In this document: positions 45,764 to 55,614 of the stretch, piece after piece | Position numbering within the stretch: the stretch's first letter is position 1 | Layout: each line of letters begins with the position of its first letter | Assembly (NCBI RefSeq): GCF_029989365.1 | Contig: NZ_JAPRAQ010000001.1 | Coordinates: forward strand, 930,001 to 994,000 | Direction of reading: 5' to 3' | Source: Bradyrhizobium sp. Arg816 | GTDB lineage: Bacteria > Pseudomonadota > Alphaproteobacteria > Rhizobiales > Xanthobacteraceae | DNA: 64,000 bases | Position numbers and translations under genes: made by a program | The notes under the pieces: generated by a model | Database searches by the model: none | Seen by the model: only the letters and a program-made list of their open reading frames with translations | What the model was told of the DNA's origin: nothing

Positions 45764-47635
45764 ATGACCTCCGTGACTGACGACCTGCCGCTGGCGGCCG
45801 ATTTTCCCAAGGCGACCGTCGACGACTGGCGCAAGCTGGTCGACGGCGTGCTGAAGGGCGCGCCGTTCGAGAAGCTGGTCGGCAAGACTTATGACGGCCT
45901 CAAGATCGACCCGCTCTATCCCCGCGCCAAGGGCGTTGCGCCCGTGGTGGGACGGCCTGCCGCCGCGCCGTGGCAGATCATGCAGCGGATCGACCATCCC
46001 GATGCGGTGGCCGCGAACGCGCAGGCGCTGACCGATCTCGAAAATGGCGCGACGGGTCTCGCGCTGGTGTTCGCCGGCGGCAGTGGCGCTCACGGGTTCG
46101 GGCTGGAACCTTCGGCCGATGCGGTCGCAAAGGTCTTCAAGGATATTCATCTCGATGCCGGCATCGACGTCGAACTCCAGATCGGTCCGCAATCGCGGAT
46201 GGCGGCGATCCATGTCGCGGAATATGTGAAGAGCAGCGGCCTCGATCCCGCCGCCTGCAACATCCGCTTCGGGCTCGATCCGCTCGCGGCCGGCGCGGTG
46301 TGGGGTCACAGCCCCTACACATGGGACGAGATCGTTCCGGCTGTCACCGGCGCCATCAAGGGTCTCGCCGCGCTCGGCTTCAAGGGCCCGTTCGCGTCCG
46401 CCGACGGGCGCGTGATCCACGATGCCGGCGGCTCCGAGGTGCAGGAGCTCGCGTTCGTGCTCGCCTGCGGCGTGGCCTATCTGCGCGCGATCGAAGGCGC
46501 CGGCGTTCCGCTGGAGCAGGCACAGGGGATGGTCTACGCGCGGCTGGCCGCGGATGCCGACCAATTCTTGACCATGGCAAAATTCCGCGCGCTGCGGCTG
46601 CTGTGGGCGCGCGTCGAGACGGCGTGCGGGCTGACGCCGAAGCCGCTCTTCATTGCCGCCGATACGGCCTGGCGCATGCTGACGCAGCGCGATCCCTACG
46701 TGAACATGCTGCGCGCGACCATCGCGACGTTCGCGGCCGGTCTCGCCGGCGCCAACGCGATCACCGTGCTGCCGCATACGCTGGCGCTCGGGCTGCCCGA
46801 TCCGTTCGCGCGGCGCGTGGCGCGGAATACGCAAGCCCTGCTGCTGGAGGAAAGCAACCTCGCCAAGGTCAGCGATCCCGCCGCCGGCGCAGGCGGCATC
46901 GAGACATTGACGGCGCAGCTTTGCGAGGCCGCCTGGGCGCTGTTCCAGGACAGCGAGAAAGCCGGCGGCGCCTTCGCCGCGCTTCAGCAAGGCCTGTTCC
47001 AGAGCAAGGTCGCAGCCGCTCGAAAGGCGCGCGACGCCAATATCGCAAAGCGCCGCGACGTGCTGACAGGCGCCAGCGAGTTTCCCAACCTGCATGAGAG
47101 CGAAACGGCCGTGCTGAAGGCGACGCCGGTCGCGCTCGCGCCTTATGGCGAGCAGAAGTACAAGTTCGATGCGCTGCCGCCGATCCGGCTGGCGGAACCG
47201 TTCGAGGCGCTGCGCGACAAATCCGATGCGGCGCTGAAGGCGCGCGGCGCGCGGCCAAAGGTGTTTCTGGCCAATCTCGGCACGCCCGCCGATTTCACGG
47301 CACGGGCGACCTTTGCCAAGAGCTTGTTCGAGGCCGGCGGCATCCAGGCCGTCGACAGCGAGGGTTTTGCCGATCCGGCCAAATTGGCCGCCGCATTCAA
47401 TGCCTCCGGCGCCGAGCTTGCCTGTCTTTGTTCCAGCGACAAGGTCTATGCGGAACACGCCGACGCCGCGGCGAAGGCCCTGCAAACGGCAGGCGCGCGA
47501 CATATCTATCTGGCAGGCCGTCCGACTGATGCCGAGGCGGCACTCCGTGCGGCCGGCGTCACGGGTTTTGTCTTCGCCGGAGGCGATGCGCTTGCGACAC
47601 TGCAAGACGCTTACCGACGGATGGAGCAGGCATGA
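45764..47635 (+). CDS. mutA: Methylmalonyl-CoA mutase small (beta) subunit
   Basis: 623 residues from ATG 45764. TIM-barrel half resembles the large subunit (KVSDPAAGAGGIETLTAQLC) but the B12 motif DxHxxG is missing from the C-terminal domain (FLANLGTPADFTARATFAKS), as expected for the non-catalytic subunit. With MutB it converts methylmalonyl-CoA to succinyl-CoA in propionate metabolism. Coupled by ATGA to a GFA-family gene. Confidence 0.93.
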   Translation: MTSVTDDLPLAADFPKATVDDWRKLVDGVLKGAPFEKLVGKTYDGLKIDPLYPRAKGVAPVVGRPAAAPWQIMQRIDHPDAVAANAQALTDLENGATGLALVFAGGSGAHGFGLEPSADAVAKVFKDIHLDAGIDVELQIGPQSRMAAIHVAEYVKSSGLDPAACNIRFGLDPLAAGAVWGHSPYTWDEIVPAVTGAIKGLAALGFKGPFASADGRVIHDAGGSEVQELAFVLACGVAYLRAIEGAGVPLEQAQGMVYARLAADADQFLTMAKFRALRLLWARVETACGLTPKPLFIAADTAWRMLTQRDPYVNMLRATIATFAAGLAGANAITVLPHTLALGLPDPFARRVARNTQALLLEESNLAKVSDPAAGAGGIETLTAQLCEAAWALFQDSEKAGGAFAALQQGLFQSKVAAARKARDANIAKRRDVLTGASEFPNLHESETAVLKATPVALAPYGEQKYKFDALPPIRLAEPFEALRDKSDAALKARGARPKVFLANLGTPADFTARATFAKSLFEAGGIQAVDSEGFADPAKLAAAFNASGAELACLCSSDKVYAEHADAAAKALQTAGARHIYLAGRPTDAEAALRAAGVTGFVFAGGDALATLQDAYRRMEQA

Positions 47636-48096
47636 GCGAAGCGGGCAAACCAGTTTTCACCGGCGGCTGCCAATGCGGCGCGGTGCGCTTTGCGATTTCG
47701 GCAACCCCGAACCGGGTTTCGATCTGCCATTGCCGGATGTGCCAGAAGGCGAGCGGCGCGCCGTTCGCGTCCTTCGCCGACATCAACCGGACGGATTTCG
47801 CCTGGACCAAGGGGCAGCCGTCGTTCTTCCGCTCTTCCTCGATCGCCGATCGCGGCTATTGCGCCGCCTGCGGCACGCCGCTGAGCTTTGGCCGCATCGA
47901 CGGTGACCGGATCGAGATCATGACCGGCGCCTTCGACCGGCCCGACCAGATCATACCGGCGCGACAGTTCGGCACCGAGTCCCGTCTCGGCTGGGTGGTC
48001 GGCATCGCCAACCTGCCGAGCCAGACCACGCAGCAGAATTACGGACCGGAGAAGATGGCGACCATCGTCAGCCATCAGCATCCGGATCATGATTGA
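47632..48096 (+). CDS. GFA-family protein within the mutase operon
   Basis: 154 residues with zinc ligands CQCG, CHCRMCQ and CAACGTP in the Mss4-like fold. It starts by ATGA overlap with mutA and its end overlaps the next small ORF. Its place inside a methylmalonyl-CoA mutase operon is unusual; no role in that pathway is known to me. Second GFA gene of the window (the other at 22788). Confidence 0.85.
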   Translation: MSEAGKPVFTGGCQCGAVRFAISATPNRVSICHCRMCQKASGAPFASFADINRTDFAWTKGQPSFFRSSSIADRGYCAACGTPLSFGRIDGDRIEIMTGAFDRPDQIIPARQFGTESRLGWVVGIANLPSQTTQQNYGPEKMATIVSHQHPDHD

Positions 48097-48316
48097 TGGC
48101 CGCCGCGTCGAGGCTGCAACTATGATAGGCTATAACATGCTGCGGGTGCTCGGAGGACTGTTGCGGGCTTTGATAGAGTGGAAGGTCGAACTCGCGCGGC
48201 TGCTCTGGGCCGGAACTGGTGCGATGACCAAGAGCCGCATCGACGATCCCATCTACAAGAAAAATGTGCAGAGACTGATCGAGCGCAATCGCAGGTTTGA
48301 GGAATCCAAGGAATGA
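48089..48316 (+). CDS. Small hypothetical protein between mutA and mutB
   Basis: 75 residues from ATG 48089, overlapping the GFA stop; ATG 48122 ([20 protein letters not shown]) is a shorter choice. A short amphipathic/hydrophobic helix ([17 protein letters not shown]) is followed by a basic tail. Its stop overlaps the mutB start as ATGA, so it is translated in line with mutA and mutB. No family recognised. Confidence 0.6.
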   Translation: MIDGRRVEAATMIGYNMLRVLGGLLRALIEWKVELARLLWAGTGAMTKSRIDDPIYKKNVQRLIERNRRFEESKE

Positions 48317-50469
48317 GCCGCATTCCCAATTTCGCCGACGTCGCCTTCGAGCGCGCCGCGACCGCCGCGCCATCAGGCAGCGCCGAGCCGTGGCTGACGC
48401 CTGAAGGCATTCTGGTGAAACCCGCCTATGGCGAGGCCGATCTTGCCGGGCTCGATTTCCTCGAGACCTATCCGGGCATCGCGCCCTACCTGCGCGGCCC
48501 CTACCCGACCATGTATGTCAACCAGCCCTGGACCGTCAGGCAATATGCCGGCTTCTCCACGGCGGAGGATTCCAACGCGTTCTACCGCCGCAATCTCGCG
48601 GCAGGACAGAAGGGCCTCTCAGTCGCCTTCGACCTCGCCACCCACCGCGGCTATGACTCTGATCATCCGCGCGTCGGCGGCGACGTCGGCATGGCCGGTG
48701 TTGCGATCGATTCCATCTACGACATGCGCACGCTGTTCGCAGGCATTCCGCTCGACCAGATGAGCGTGTCCATGACCATGAACGGCGCGGTGCTGCCGAT
48801 CCTCGCGCTATATGTGGCCGCCGCCGGCGAACAGGGTGTGCCGCCGGAGAAGCTCTCAGGGACGATTCAGAACGACATTCTGAAAGAGTTCATGGTGCGC
48901 AACACCTATATCTATCCGCCCGCGCCCTCGATGCGGATCATCTCGGACATCTTCGCCTACACCTCCACGAAGATGCCGAAGTACAATTCGATCTCGATCT
49001 CCGGCTATCACATGCAGGAGGCCGGCGCGACGCAGGATCTCGAGCTCGCCTATACGCTCGCCGACGGCGTCGAATATCTCCGCGCCGGCCTTGCCGCGGG
49101 CCTGGATGTCGACCGCTTCGCGCCGCGCCTGTCATTCTTCTGGGCGATCGGCATGAACTTCTTCATGGAAGTCGCCAAGATGCGCGCCGCGCGCCTGCTC
49201 TGGGCGAAGCTCTTGAAGCCTTTCAACCCTAGGGATCCGCGCTCGCTCTCGCTGCGCACGCATTGTCAGACCTCCGGCTGGTCGCTGACCGCGCAGGACG
49301 TGTTCAACAATGTGATGCGCACGACGGTGGAGGCGATGGCGGCGACGCAAGGCCACACCCAGTCGCTGCACACCAACGCGCTCGACGAGGCCTTGGCGCT
49401 GCCGACCGACTTCTCGGCGCGCATCGCCCGCAACACCCAGCTCTTCCTGCAGCAGGAGAGCGGCACCACCCGCATCATCGATCCCTGGGGCGGCTCGTAT
49501 TATGTCGAGCGGCTGACGCGTGATCTCGCCGCGAAGGCGTGGGGCCACATCCAGGAGGTCGAGGAGCTTGGCGGCATGGCCAAGGCCATCGAGGCCGGCG
49601 TGCCGAAGCTGCGCATCGAGGAGGCCTCGGCCAAAACCCAGGCCCGCATTGATGCCGGCAAGCAGGCGGTGATCGGCGTCAACAAGTACAAGCCGACGGA
49701 TGAGGCTCCCATCGACATCCTCAAGGTCGACAACACCAATGTCCGCCGCCTCCAGATCGACAAGCTGACGCGGCTGAAATCCGAGCGCAACCAGACCGAC
49801 GTCGACGCGGCGCTTGCCGCGCTGACGCGCTCGGCCGGCGAAGGCAACGGCAATCTGCTCGCGCTCGCAATCGACGCGGCACGGGCGAAGGCGACCGTCG
49901 GCGAAATCTCGGACGCGATGGAAAAGGTGTTCGGCCGGCACCGCGCCGAGATCAAATCCATCACCGGCGTCTACAAGCGGGAGGCGTCCAGCATGGGTAA
50001 CCAGGTCGAGAAGGTTCAGGCGCTGATCGACGCCTTCGAGGAGGCGGAAGGCCGCCGGCCGCGCATCCTGGTCGCCAAGATCGGCCAGGACGGCCACGAC
50101 CGCGGCCAGAAGGTGATTGCCTCGGCCTTCGCCGACATCGGCTTCGACGTCGACATCGGGCCGCTGTTTGCAACTGCCGACGAAGCTGCGCGGCAGGCGG
50201 TCGAGAACGACGTGCACATCCTCGGCGTTTCCTCGCTCGCCGCCGCCCATCTCACCGCAGTGCCTGAACTCAAGGCCGCGCTGAAGAAACAGGGCCGCGA
50301 CGACATCATGATCATCATCGGCGGCGTGGTGCCGCCGCAGGATTACGATGCGCTCTACGCCGCCGGGGCCGAGGCGATCTTCCCGCCGGGCACGGTGATC
50401 GCGGAAGCCGCCGAGGAGCTGATCCGCAAGCTGAATGCCCGGCTCGGGCATAGCGAGGCGGCGGAGTAG
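48313..50469 (+). CDS. mutB: Methylmalonyl-CoA mutase large (catalytic) subunit
   Basis: 718 residues, normal length. Substrate barrel: [20 protein letters not shown], the [20 protein letters not shown] block. C-terminal B12 domain: [15 protein letters not shown] with the cobalt-ligand D593-G-H595-D-R-G598, later [11 protein letters not shown] and [12 protein letters not shown]. It needs adenosylcobalamin, in line with the cobalamin riboswitch elsewhere in the window. Confidence 0.97.
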   Translation: MSRIPNFADVAFERAATAAPSGSAEPWLTPEGILVKPAYGEADLAGLDFLETYPGIAPYLRGPYPTMYVNQPWTVRQYAGFSTAEDSNAFYRRNLAAGQKGLSVAFDLATHRGYDSDHPRVGGDVGMAGVAIDSIYDMRTLFAGIPLDQMSVSMTMNGAVLPILALYVAAAGEQGVPPEKLSGTIQNDILKEFMVRNTYIYPPAPSMRIISDIFAYTSTKMPKYNSISISGYHMQEAGATQDLELAYTLADGVEYLRAGLAAGLDVDRFAPRLSFFWAIGMNFFMEVAKMRAARLLWAKLLKPFNPRDPRSLSLRTHCQTSGWSLTAQDVFNNVMRTTVEAMAATQGHTQSLHTNALDEALALPTDFSARIARNTQLFLQQESGTTRIIDPWGGSYYVERLTRDLAAKAWGHIQEVEELGGMAKAIEAGVPKLRIEEASAKTQARIDAGKQAVIGVNKYKPTDEAPIDILKVDNTNVRRLQIDKLTRLKSERNQTDVDAALAALTRSAGEGNGNLLALAIDAARAKATVGEISDAMEKVFGRHRAEIKSITGVYKREASSMGNQVEKVQALIDAFEEAEGRRPRILVAKIGQDGHDRGQKVIASAFADIGFDVDIGPLFATADEAARQAVENDVHILGVSSLAAAHLTAVPELKAALKKQGRDDIMIIIGGVVPPQDYDALYAAGAEAIFPPGTVIAEAAEELIRKLNARLGHSEAAE

Positions 50470-50506
50470 ATGATACGCTGGCCGCATCACCGGCCGGATT
50501 GTCTCC

Positions 50507-50803
50507 ATGACACGTGATGAGCTCATCGCTGCGATACGCCAGAACGCTGATGCCATCAAAGCCAAGGGCGTCTCGAAGCTCGCCATCCTCGGCACGCGGG
50601 CCGGCGACGATTATCACCCGCACAGCGACATCGATGTCCTGGTCGAGGTCGAACCGGAGGCCTCTTTCTCGCTGCTCAACCTGATCGATGTCGAGCAGAT
50701 CATCGAGGATGCGACCGGCTTGCAGGCGCAGGCGACCGTCCGGCGCTCCGCCTCCCCCCACTCTGCGCAGCAGATCGCAGACCACATCCTCGAAATATTC
50801 TGA
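50507..50803 (+). CDS. Lone MNT-type nucleotidyltransferase with atypical motif
   Basis: 98 residues. The fold motif is present as LAILGTRAGDDYHPHSDIDV, with the two metal-binding Asp of SDID, but the usual GSRARGD reads GTRAGDD, so the Arg-Gly spacing is changed. The C-terminus (QQIADHILEIF) parallels that of the second MNT gene at 54934. No HEPN partner follows; the next gene is a secreted protein. It may be an orphan antitoxin. Confidence 0.75.
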   Translation: MTRDELIAAIRQNADAIKAKGVSKLAILGTRAGDDYHPHSDIDVLVEVEPEASFSLLNLIDVEQIIEDATGLQAQATVRRSASPHSAQQIADHILEIF

Positions 50804-50826
50804 CGCTCACGTAAGGAGCACTCCCC

Positions 50827-51609
50827 TTGAAGTTCATGATCGGTTTGAGCGTCGCCATGGCGCTTAGCGCAACGTGCGTCGTCTCCGCCCTCGCCGCGGA
50901 CCCCAAGCCCGACGCCGTCGTCAAGACCAAGAGCATCGACGCCCGCGTCTTCCTCGACGACAGGATCAAGGCTGATGCGGCGCTGGCGGCGGATTGCCTT
51001 TCAGACGGCAGGAAGTGGCTCGACAAGAACGCGGCCGAGGCTGCCGCCTCGCGCAAGGAAGATCCGCAGTTCTTCAAGGACGGCGGCTGGGATTTCGAAC
51101 GCAAATATGCGATCCGCTCCGTTGTCGCCGATCGCTATGTCAGCGTCCTGCGCAACGACTACATGGACACCCATGGCGCGCATCCCAATTCGGACGTGAA
51201 CACGATCCTTTGGGACAAGACCCAGCACAAGCGCATCTCGATCCGCCCGTTCTTCACCGAGACCGTCGACAACGGCGCGACCATGAAGGCGATGGTGAAA
51301 GCCGTGATCGCCTCGCTGAGAGCCGAGAAGAAGAAGCGCGACACCAGCGAGACCGCGACCGACGAATGGTTCAAGAGCGTCGAGCCGAGCCTGCTCAAGA
51401 TCGGCGCGGTGACGCTTGCGCCTTCAACCGAAGCGGGCAAGAGTTCCGGGCTCACCTACCACTATCCGCCTTACGCGGTCGGCCCCTACGCCGAGGGCGA
51501 ATATGTCGCCTTCGTGCCGTGGGGAACGCTGAAGACCTATCTCACGGCGGAAGGCATGCGCATCTTCGGCGGCGCGCGGCCGAAGGGCGATGCGGAAGAG
51601 CCGCAGTGA
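50827..51609 (+). CDS. Secreted RsiV-like (DUF3298/DUF4163) protein
   Basis: 260 residues. TTG 50827 is chosen because AAGGAG lies 8 bases upstream; the ATG at 50836 would be too far. Signal peptide MIGLSVAMALSATCVVSALA. The domain pattern YVSVLRNDYMDTHGAHPNSD, ILWDKTQHKRISIRPFF and VGPYAEGEYVAFVPWGTLKT is that of PdaC/RsiV C-terminal domains. Periplasmic; function unknown. Confidence 0.78.
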   Translation: MKFMIGLSVAMALSATCVVSALAADPKPDAVVKTKSIDARVFLDDRIKADAALAADCLSDGRKWLDKNAAEAAASRKEDPQFFKDGGWDFERKYAIRSVVADRYVSVLRNDYMDTHGAHPNSDVNTILWDKTQHKRISIRPFFTETVDNGATMKAMVKAVIASLRAEKKKRDTSETATDEWFKSVEPSLLKIGAVTLAPSTEAGKSSGLTYHYPPYAVGPYAEGEYVAFVPWGTLKTYLTAEGMRIFGGARPKGDAEEPQ

Positions 51610-51740
51610 TGATGTTTTGAGCAGCGACAGATTGCTCACAGCGCTGTGGTAGCGCTACCTTGCAGCGGCGCCGCAAAGCCGACTAGAATGCCTTCATTGA
51701 CAAGAGCGCCCGATGTCACGGGCGCCGCTGGGAGGCATTC

Positions 51741-52733
51741 ATGTCCAAGATCTCGCGCCGCACTTTTGCGGCCTCTTCCGCCGCGATTGCCGCATCCGCA
51801 GCATTCGGTCTCACACCAGCACGCGCACAGGCCTATCCGGCGCGCCCGGTCACCGTGATCGTGCCCTGGGGCGCCGGTGGCGGCACCGACGCGACTGCGC
51901 GCATTGTCGCAGCCCTGCTGGAAAAGGATCTCGGCCAGCCCTTCAACGTCGTCAACCGCACCGGCGGTTCAGGCGTGGTCGGCCATAGCGCGATCGCGAC
52001 CGCGCAACCGGACGGCTACACGATCGGCATGCTCACCGTCGAAATCTCGATGATGCACTGGCAGGGCCTTACCGAGCTGACGCCGAAGAGCTACACGCCG
52101 CTGGCGCTGATGAACGAGGACCCGCCGGGCATCCAGGTCTCCTCCTCCTCGCCCTACAAGACCGTCAAGGAGCTCGCCGAAGCCATCAAGGCGGCGCCCC
52201 CCGGCAAGTTCAAGGCGTCGGGCACCGGCCAGGGCGGCATCTGGCATCTCGCGCTGGTCGGCTGGATGCAGGCGATGGGCCTGCCCGCCAACCAAGTCGC
52301 CTGGGTACCGTCGAATGGAGCTGCGCCCGCGATGCAGGATCTTGCCGCCGGCGGCCTCGACCTCACGACGTGCTCGGTGCCGGAAGCGCGCGCCATCATC
52401 GAGGCGGGCAAGGCGAGGAGCCTCGCCATCATGGCGCCCGCCCGCAACCCGATCTTCAAGGATGTGCCGACGCTGAAGGAGGCGATGGGCATCGACTACG
52501 CGACCGGCGCCTGGCGCGGCATCGGCGCACCGAAGAACCTGCCGCCGGAAATCGCAACGAAGCTCACCGCGGCGCTGAAGAAGGTCTACGACTCCGCCGA
52601 GTTCAAGGACTTCATGAGCAACCGCGGCTTCGGCACGGTGTGGGGCGATGCCGGTCAGTTCGCAAGCTTCATGGACAAGGGCGACGCCCAGATGGGCGAG
52701 GCGATGAAGGCCGCCGGCCTGAGCAAGGCGTGA
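51741..52733 (+). CDS. tctC: Tripartite tricarboxylate transporter substrate-binding protein (Bug/TctC)
   Basis: 330 residues with a twin-arginine-like signal (MSKISRRTFAASSAAIAASA). Bug-fold motifs: YPARPVTVIVPWGAGGGTDA, VVNRTGGSGVVGHSAIATAQ, PDGYTIG, and a late GAWRGIGAPKNLPPEI. Periplasmic receptor for a carboxylate. It opens tctCBA; a GGAGG ribosome site precedes ATG 51741. Confidence 0.92.
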   Translation: MSKISRRTFAASSAAIAASAAFGLTPARAQAYPARPVTVIVPWGAGGGTDATARIVAALLEKDLGQPFNVVNRTGGSGVVGHSAIATAQPDGYTIGMLTVEISMMHWQGLTELTPKSYTPLALMNEDPPGIQVSSSSPYKTVKELAEAIKAAPPGKFKASGTGQGGIWHLALVGWMQAMGLPANQVAWVPSNGAAPAMQDLAAGGLDLTTCSVPEARAIIEAGKARSLAIMAPARNPIFKDVPTLKEAMGIDYATGAWRGIGAPKNLPPEIATKLTAALKKVYDSAEFKDFMSNRGFGTVWGDAGQFASFMDKGDAQMGEAMKAAGLSKA

Positions 52734-52741
52734 CGTTTCAC

Positions 52742-52794
52742 CTCTCCTCGCGCTTGTCCGCCGAAGCTTCAGCGAAGGCGGATGCGGGGAGAGG
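52742..52794. repeat. Palindromic repeat between tctC and tctB
   Basis: CTCTCCTCGCGCTTGTCCGC and its near-complement GGCGGATGCGGGGAGAG around GAAGCTTC. A dispersed-type hairpin inside the operon; it may lower or separate expression of the membrane subunits. Confidence 0.6.
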
Positions 52795-52830
52795 GAGCGC
52801 ACTTCCCGGAATTCTGACAGGACCTCTCTC

Positions 52831-53322
52831 ATGCGTCTTCCCGACTCCGTCACGGGATCGTTTCTCGTCGTGCTCGGCGCGGCTTCAGCCTATGGCGGCT
52901 GGATCCTGCCGCCGGTGCCGGGGCAGCCGGTCGGCCCCAACGTATTTCCGCTCGTGATCGGTATCGGGCTTGCGCTGTGCGGGCTCGCGATCGTGTTCGG
53001 CATCGGCCATTCCTTCGAGGAGGAGGAAGAGCTGATCCCACTGGAAGACGGCCAAGCCGCCGCACCGCTGCCGCAGGGCAAGCTCTACGGCCTGCGCGCC
53101 CTGCTGCCGCCGGCGCTGCTGCTGTTCTACGTCGCCGCCGCCGACCGGCTCGGCTTCATCATCACCGCGGCGATCATGGTCTATGTCACCTCGACCGCGC
53201 TCGGGGCGAAGTGGAAGCTGGCGCTGCCGCTCGCAGCGCTGTCGCCCTTCGCCATCCACCTCATCTTCGGCAAGCTGCTGCGCGTGCCGCTCCCCGCCGG
53301 CCTGCTGCCGACGCCCTGGTGA
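52831..53322 (+). CDS. tctB: Tripartite tricarboxylate transporter small membrane subunit
   Basis: 163 residues with four TM helices (FLVVLGAASAYGGWILPPVP; FPLVIGIGLALCGLAIVFGI; two more after an acidic loop). This is the DUF1468 layout. It ends 4 bases before the tctA start. Confidence 0.88.
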   Translation: MRLPDSVTGSFLVVLGAASAYGGWILPPVPGQPVGPNVFPLVIGIGLALCGLAIVFGIGHSFEEEEELIPLEDGQAAAPLPQGKLYGLRALLPPALLLFYVAAADRLGFIITAAIMVYVTSTALGAKWKLALPLAALSPFAIHLIFGKLLRVPLPAGLLPTPW

Positions 53323-53326
53323 TCCC

Positions 53327-54838
53327 ATGCTGAAGACCCTGATTGAAGCATTCGCCCTGATCTCCACCTGGGAGGTCATCATCGCGATGTTCGCAGCCTC
53401 CGTGTACGGGCTCGTCATCGGCTCGCTGCCGGGCCTGTCGGCGACGATGGCGACCGCCCTGCTCGTCCCCGTCACCTTCTACCTGTCGCCGATCGCGGCG
53501 ATCGCGACCATCGTCGCGGCCTCCTCGATGGCGATCTTCTCCGGCGACATTCCCGGCGCGCTGCTGCGCATTCCCGGCACGCCGGCCTCGGCAGCCTATG
53601 CCGACGAGGCCTACGCCATGACACGCAAGGGCCAGGCCGAGCTGGCGCTGGGAGCCGGCGTCTGGTTCTCCGCCGTCGGCGGCATCGCCGGCGTGCTGTC
53701 GCTGATGATCTTGGCGCCGCCGCTCGCCGAGATCGCGCTGTCGTTCTCGACCTTCGAATATTTCTGGCTGGCGCTGCTCGGCCTGATGTGCGCCACCTTG
53801 GTCGCGCGCTCCTCGCCGGTGAAGGCGATCGCGGGCATGTTCCTCGGCCTGCTGGTGTCCTGCATCGGCATCGAGAATCCCGGCGGCGTGCCGCGCTTCA
53901 CCTTCGGCATCACCGATTTGTTCGGCGGCATCGAGCCGATCCCGGCGCTGGTCGGCGTGTTCGCGGTGGCGCAGGTGATGCGCGCGATGCTGACGCCCGA
54001 GCCGCCGCCGCTGCCGCGACGAAAATTCGGAAGCATCATGGCCGGCCAGTGGAAGCTGACCAAGAAGTATCACTGGCAGATGACGCGTGGAAACATCATC
54101 GGCATCATCATCGGCGTGCTGCCCGGCGCCGGCGCCGACATGGCCGCCTGGGTCTCCTACGCGATGTCGAAGCGCTTCTCCAGGGAGCCGGAGAAATTCG
54201 GCACCGGCCATGTCGAGGGCCTGGTCGAGGCCGGCGCCAGCAACAACGCCAGCATCGCCTCGGGCTGGGTGCCGTCGCTGCTGTTCGGCATTCCCGGTGA
54301 CACCATCGCCGCGATCGCGATCGGCGTGCTCTACATGAAGGGCCTCAATCCCGGCCCGACGCTGTTCACCGAGAAGGCGTCGAGCATGTACGCGATCTAT
54401 CTGATGTTCATCATCGCGAACATCCTGATGATCCCGCTCGGCATCGCCATGATCCGGATCGCCGCCTACATCCTGCTGGCGCCGCGCTCCGCCATCATGC
54501 CGATCATCATGCTCTGCTGCGCGGTCGGCTCGTTCGCGATCGGCAACAACATGTTCGGCGTCGTCACCGTCGCCGCCTTCGGCGTGATCGGCTATGTGAT
54601 GGAGGCCAACGGCTATCCCGTCGCCGCAATGGTGCTCGGCATCGTCATGGGCACCATGGTCGAGCAGGCTTTCGTGACCTCGCTGATCAAGTCGGACGGC
54701 AGCATCCTGCCGTTCTTCGAGCGCCCCGTCGCCGCCATCCTCGCCGCCATGGCGATCGGCGCGCTGCTGTGGCCGGTGATGGTGTGGGTCTGGCGCAAGG
54801 TGAAGCCGGTGCAGACGGCGGCGGCAACACCCGGGTGA
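53327..54838 (+). CDS. tctA: Tripartite tricarboxylate transporter large membrane subunit
   Basis: 503 residues from ATG 53327 (MLKTLIEAFALISTWEVIIA). About 12 helices. Family motifs: YGLVIGSLPGLSATMATALL, FSGDIPGALLRIPGTPASAA and NASIASGWVPSLLFGIPGDT. Works with TctB and TctC to import a di- or tricarboxylate using an ion gradient. Confidence 0.94.
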   Translation: MLKTLIEAFALISTWEVIIAMFAASVYGLVIGSLPGLSATMATALLVPVTFYLSPIAAIATIVAASSMAIFSGDIPGALLRIPGTPASAAYADEAYAMTRKGQAELALGAGVWFSAVGGIAGVLSLMILAPPLAEIALSFSTFEYFWLALLGLMCATLVARSSPVKAIAGMFLGLLVSCIGIENPGGVPRFTFGITDLFGGIEPIPALVGVFAVAQVMRAMLTPEPPPLPRRKFGSIMAGQWKLTKKYHWQMTRGNIIGIIIGVLPGAGADMAAWVSYAMSKRFSREPEKFGTGHVEGLVEAGASNNASIASGWVPSLLFGIPGDTIAAIAIGVLYMKGLNPGPTLFTEKASSMYAIYLMFIIANILMIPLGIAMIRIAAYILLAPRSAIMPIIMLCCAVGSFAIGNNMFGVVTVAAFGVIGYVMEANGYPVAAMVLGIVMGTMVEQAFVTSLIKSDGSILPFFERPVAAILAAMAIGALLWPVMVWVWRKVKPVQTAAATPG

Positions 54839-54933
54839 TAGGGGGCGGGCAGCCCTCGCCTGCCCCGCCGGGGGCGGGTCCAGCCGGCTCCGCCATGCTG
54901 GGCCAGACGGTCGCCTTGTGCTAGTGTCCGGTC

Positions 54934-55248
54934 ATGACCGACGTCGCAGACATTCCGCTCCAGACGCTTGTCGGGAAGCTCCGAGAGCTTGCTCCCGCCC
55001 TGAGGGCTGCAGGTGTCATCCGGCTTTACCTGTTCGGGTCCCGCGCGCGCGGCGACGCTCGGCCAGACAGCGACCTCGACGTGCTGGTCGAGACAACCTC
55101 GCGCGAGGAAACGCCGCGGTTCGACTACTTTAGAGTCCTGCATTTGATCGAGGACCATGTCGGCCTACGAGCGCAGATATCGATACGGGACCTGCTGAAG
55201 CCGCGCATGGCCGAGCGTATCGCGGATGATCTGGTCGAGGTCTTCTGA
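54934..55248 (+). CDS. mntA: MNT-domain nucleotidyltransferase antitoxin
   Basis: 104 residues with the intact motif LYLFGSRARGDARPDSDLDV (GSRARGD plus both Asp). MntA-type proteins silence HepT toxins by adding AMP to a Tyr of the toxin. Its TGA is directly followed by the HepT ATG. Confidence 0.88.
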   Translation: MTDVADIPLQTLVGKLRELAPALRAAGVIRLYLFGSRARGDARPDSDLDVLVETTSREETPRFDYFRVLHLIEDHVGLRAQISIRDLLKPRMAERIADDLVEVF

Positions 55249-55593
55249 ATGCCGCCGACCGTGGAAGACCGGCTGCGAGATATTCTGGAAGCTATCACTG
55301 ACATCGAAAGTGTCGTGAAGGGCCTCACATTCGATCAATTCGTCTCTGAAAAAACCGCCCGGCTGGCAATCGAACGACTTCTCGAGATCATCTGCGAGGC
55401 ATCAAGATTCATCCCGGATGAGATAAAACGAACCGAGCCGGCGATCGATTGGCGCAAGATGATCGACTTCGGAAATCTACTTCGTCATGCCTACCACATG
55501 ACGAAGGCCGAGATCGTTTGGGACATCATTCAAATCCACCTTCCACCTTTGAAATCTTGCGCTGAAAGACACATTCGCATGTCGGGCCGCTAG
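55249..55593 (+). CDS. hepT: HEPN (HepT/DUF86) toxin
   Basis: 114 residues, all helical. The active region is DFGNLLRHAYHMTKAEIVWD. H80-A-Y82 keeps the HxY with the Tyr that MntA modifies, but the Arg normally five residues before the His is Gly75; Arg79 lies beside the His instead. This GN-LRH variant may mark a subfamily. An RNase toxin is expected if the site is functional. Confidence 0.85.
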   Translation: MPPTVEDRLRDILEAITDIESVVKGLTFDQFVSEKTARLAIERLLEIICEASRFIPDEIKRTEPAIDWRKMIDFGNLLRHAYHMTKAEIVWDIIQIHLPPLKSCAERHIRMSGR

Positions 55594-55614
55594 CGGCTGG
55601 ACGCGAAGACAATC

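Noticed and set aside
45269..47605. 778-codon ORF antisense to folK and mutA
   Set aside because: Crosses two convincing genes on the other strand and shows only GC-frame bias.
49132..50595. 487-codon ORF antisense to mutB
   Set aside because: Antisense shadow of a textbook mutase gene.
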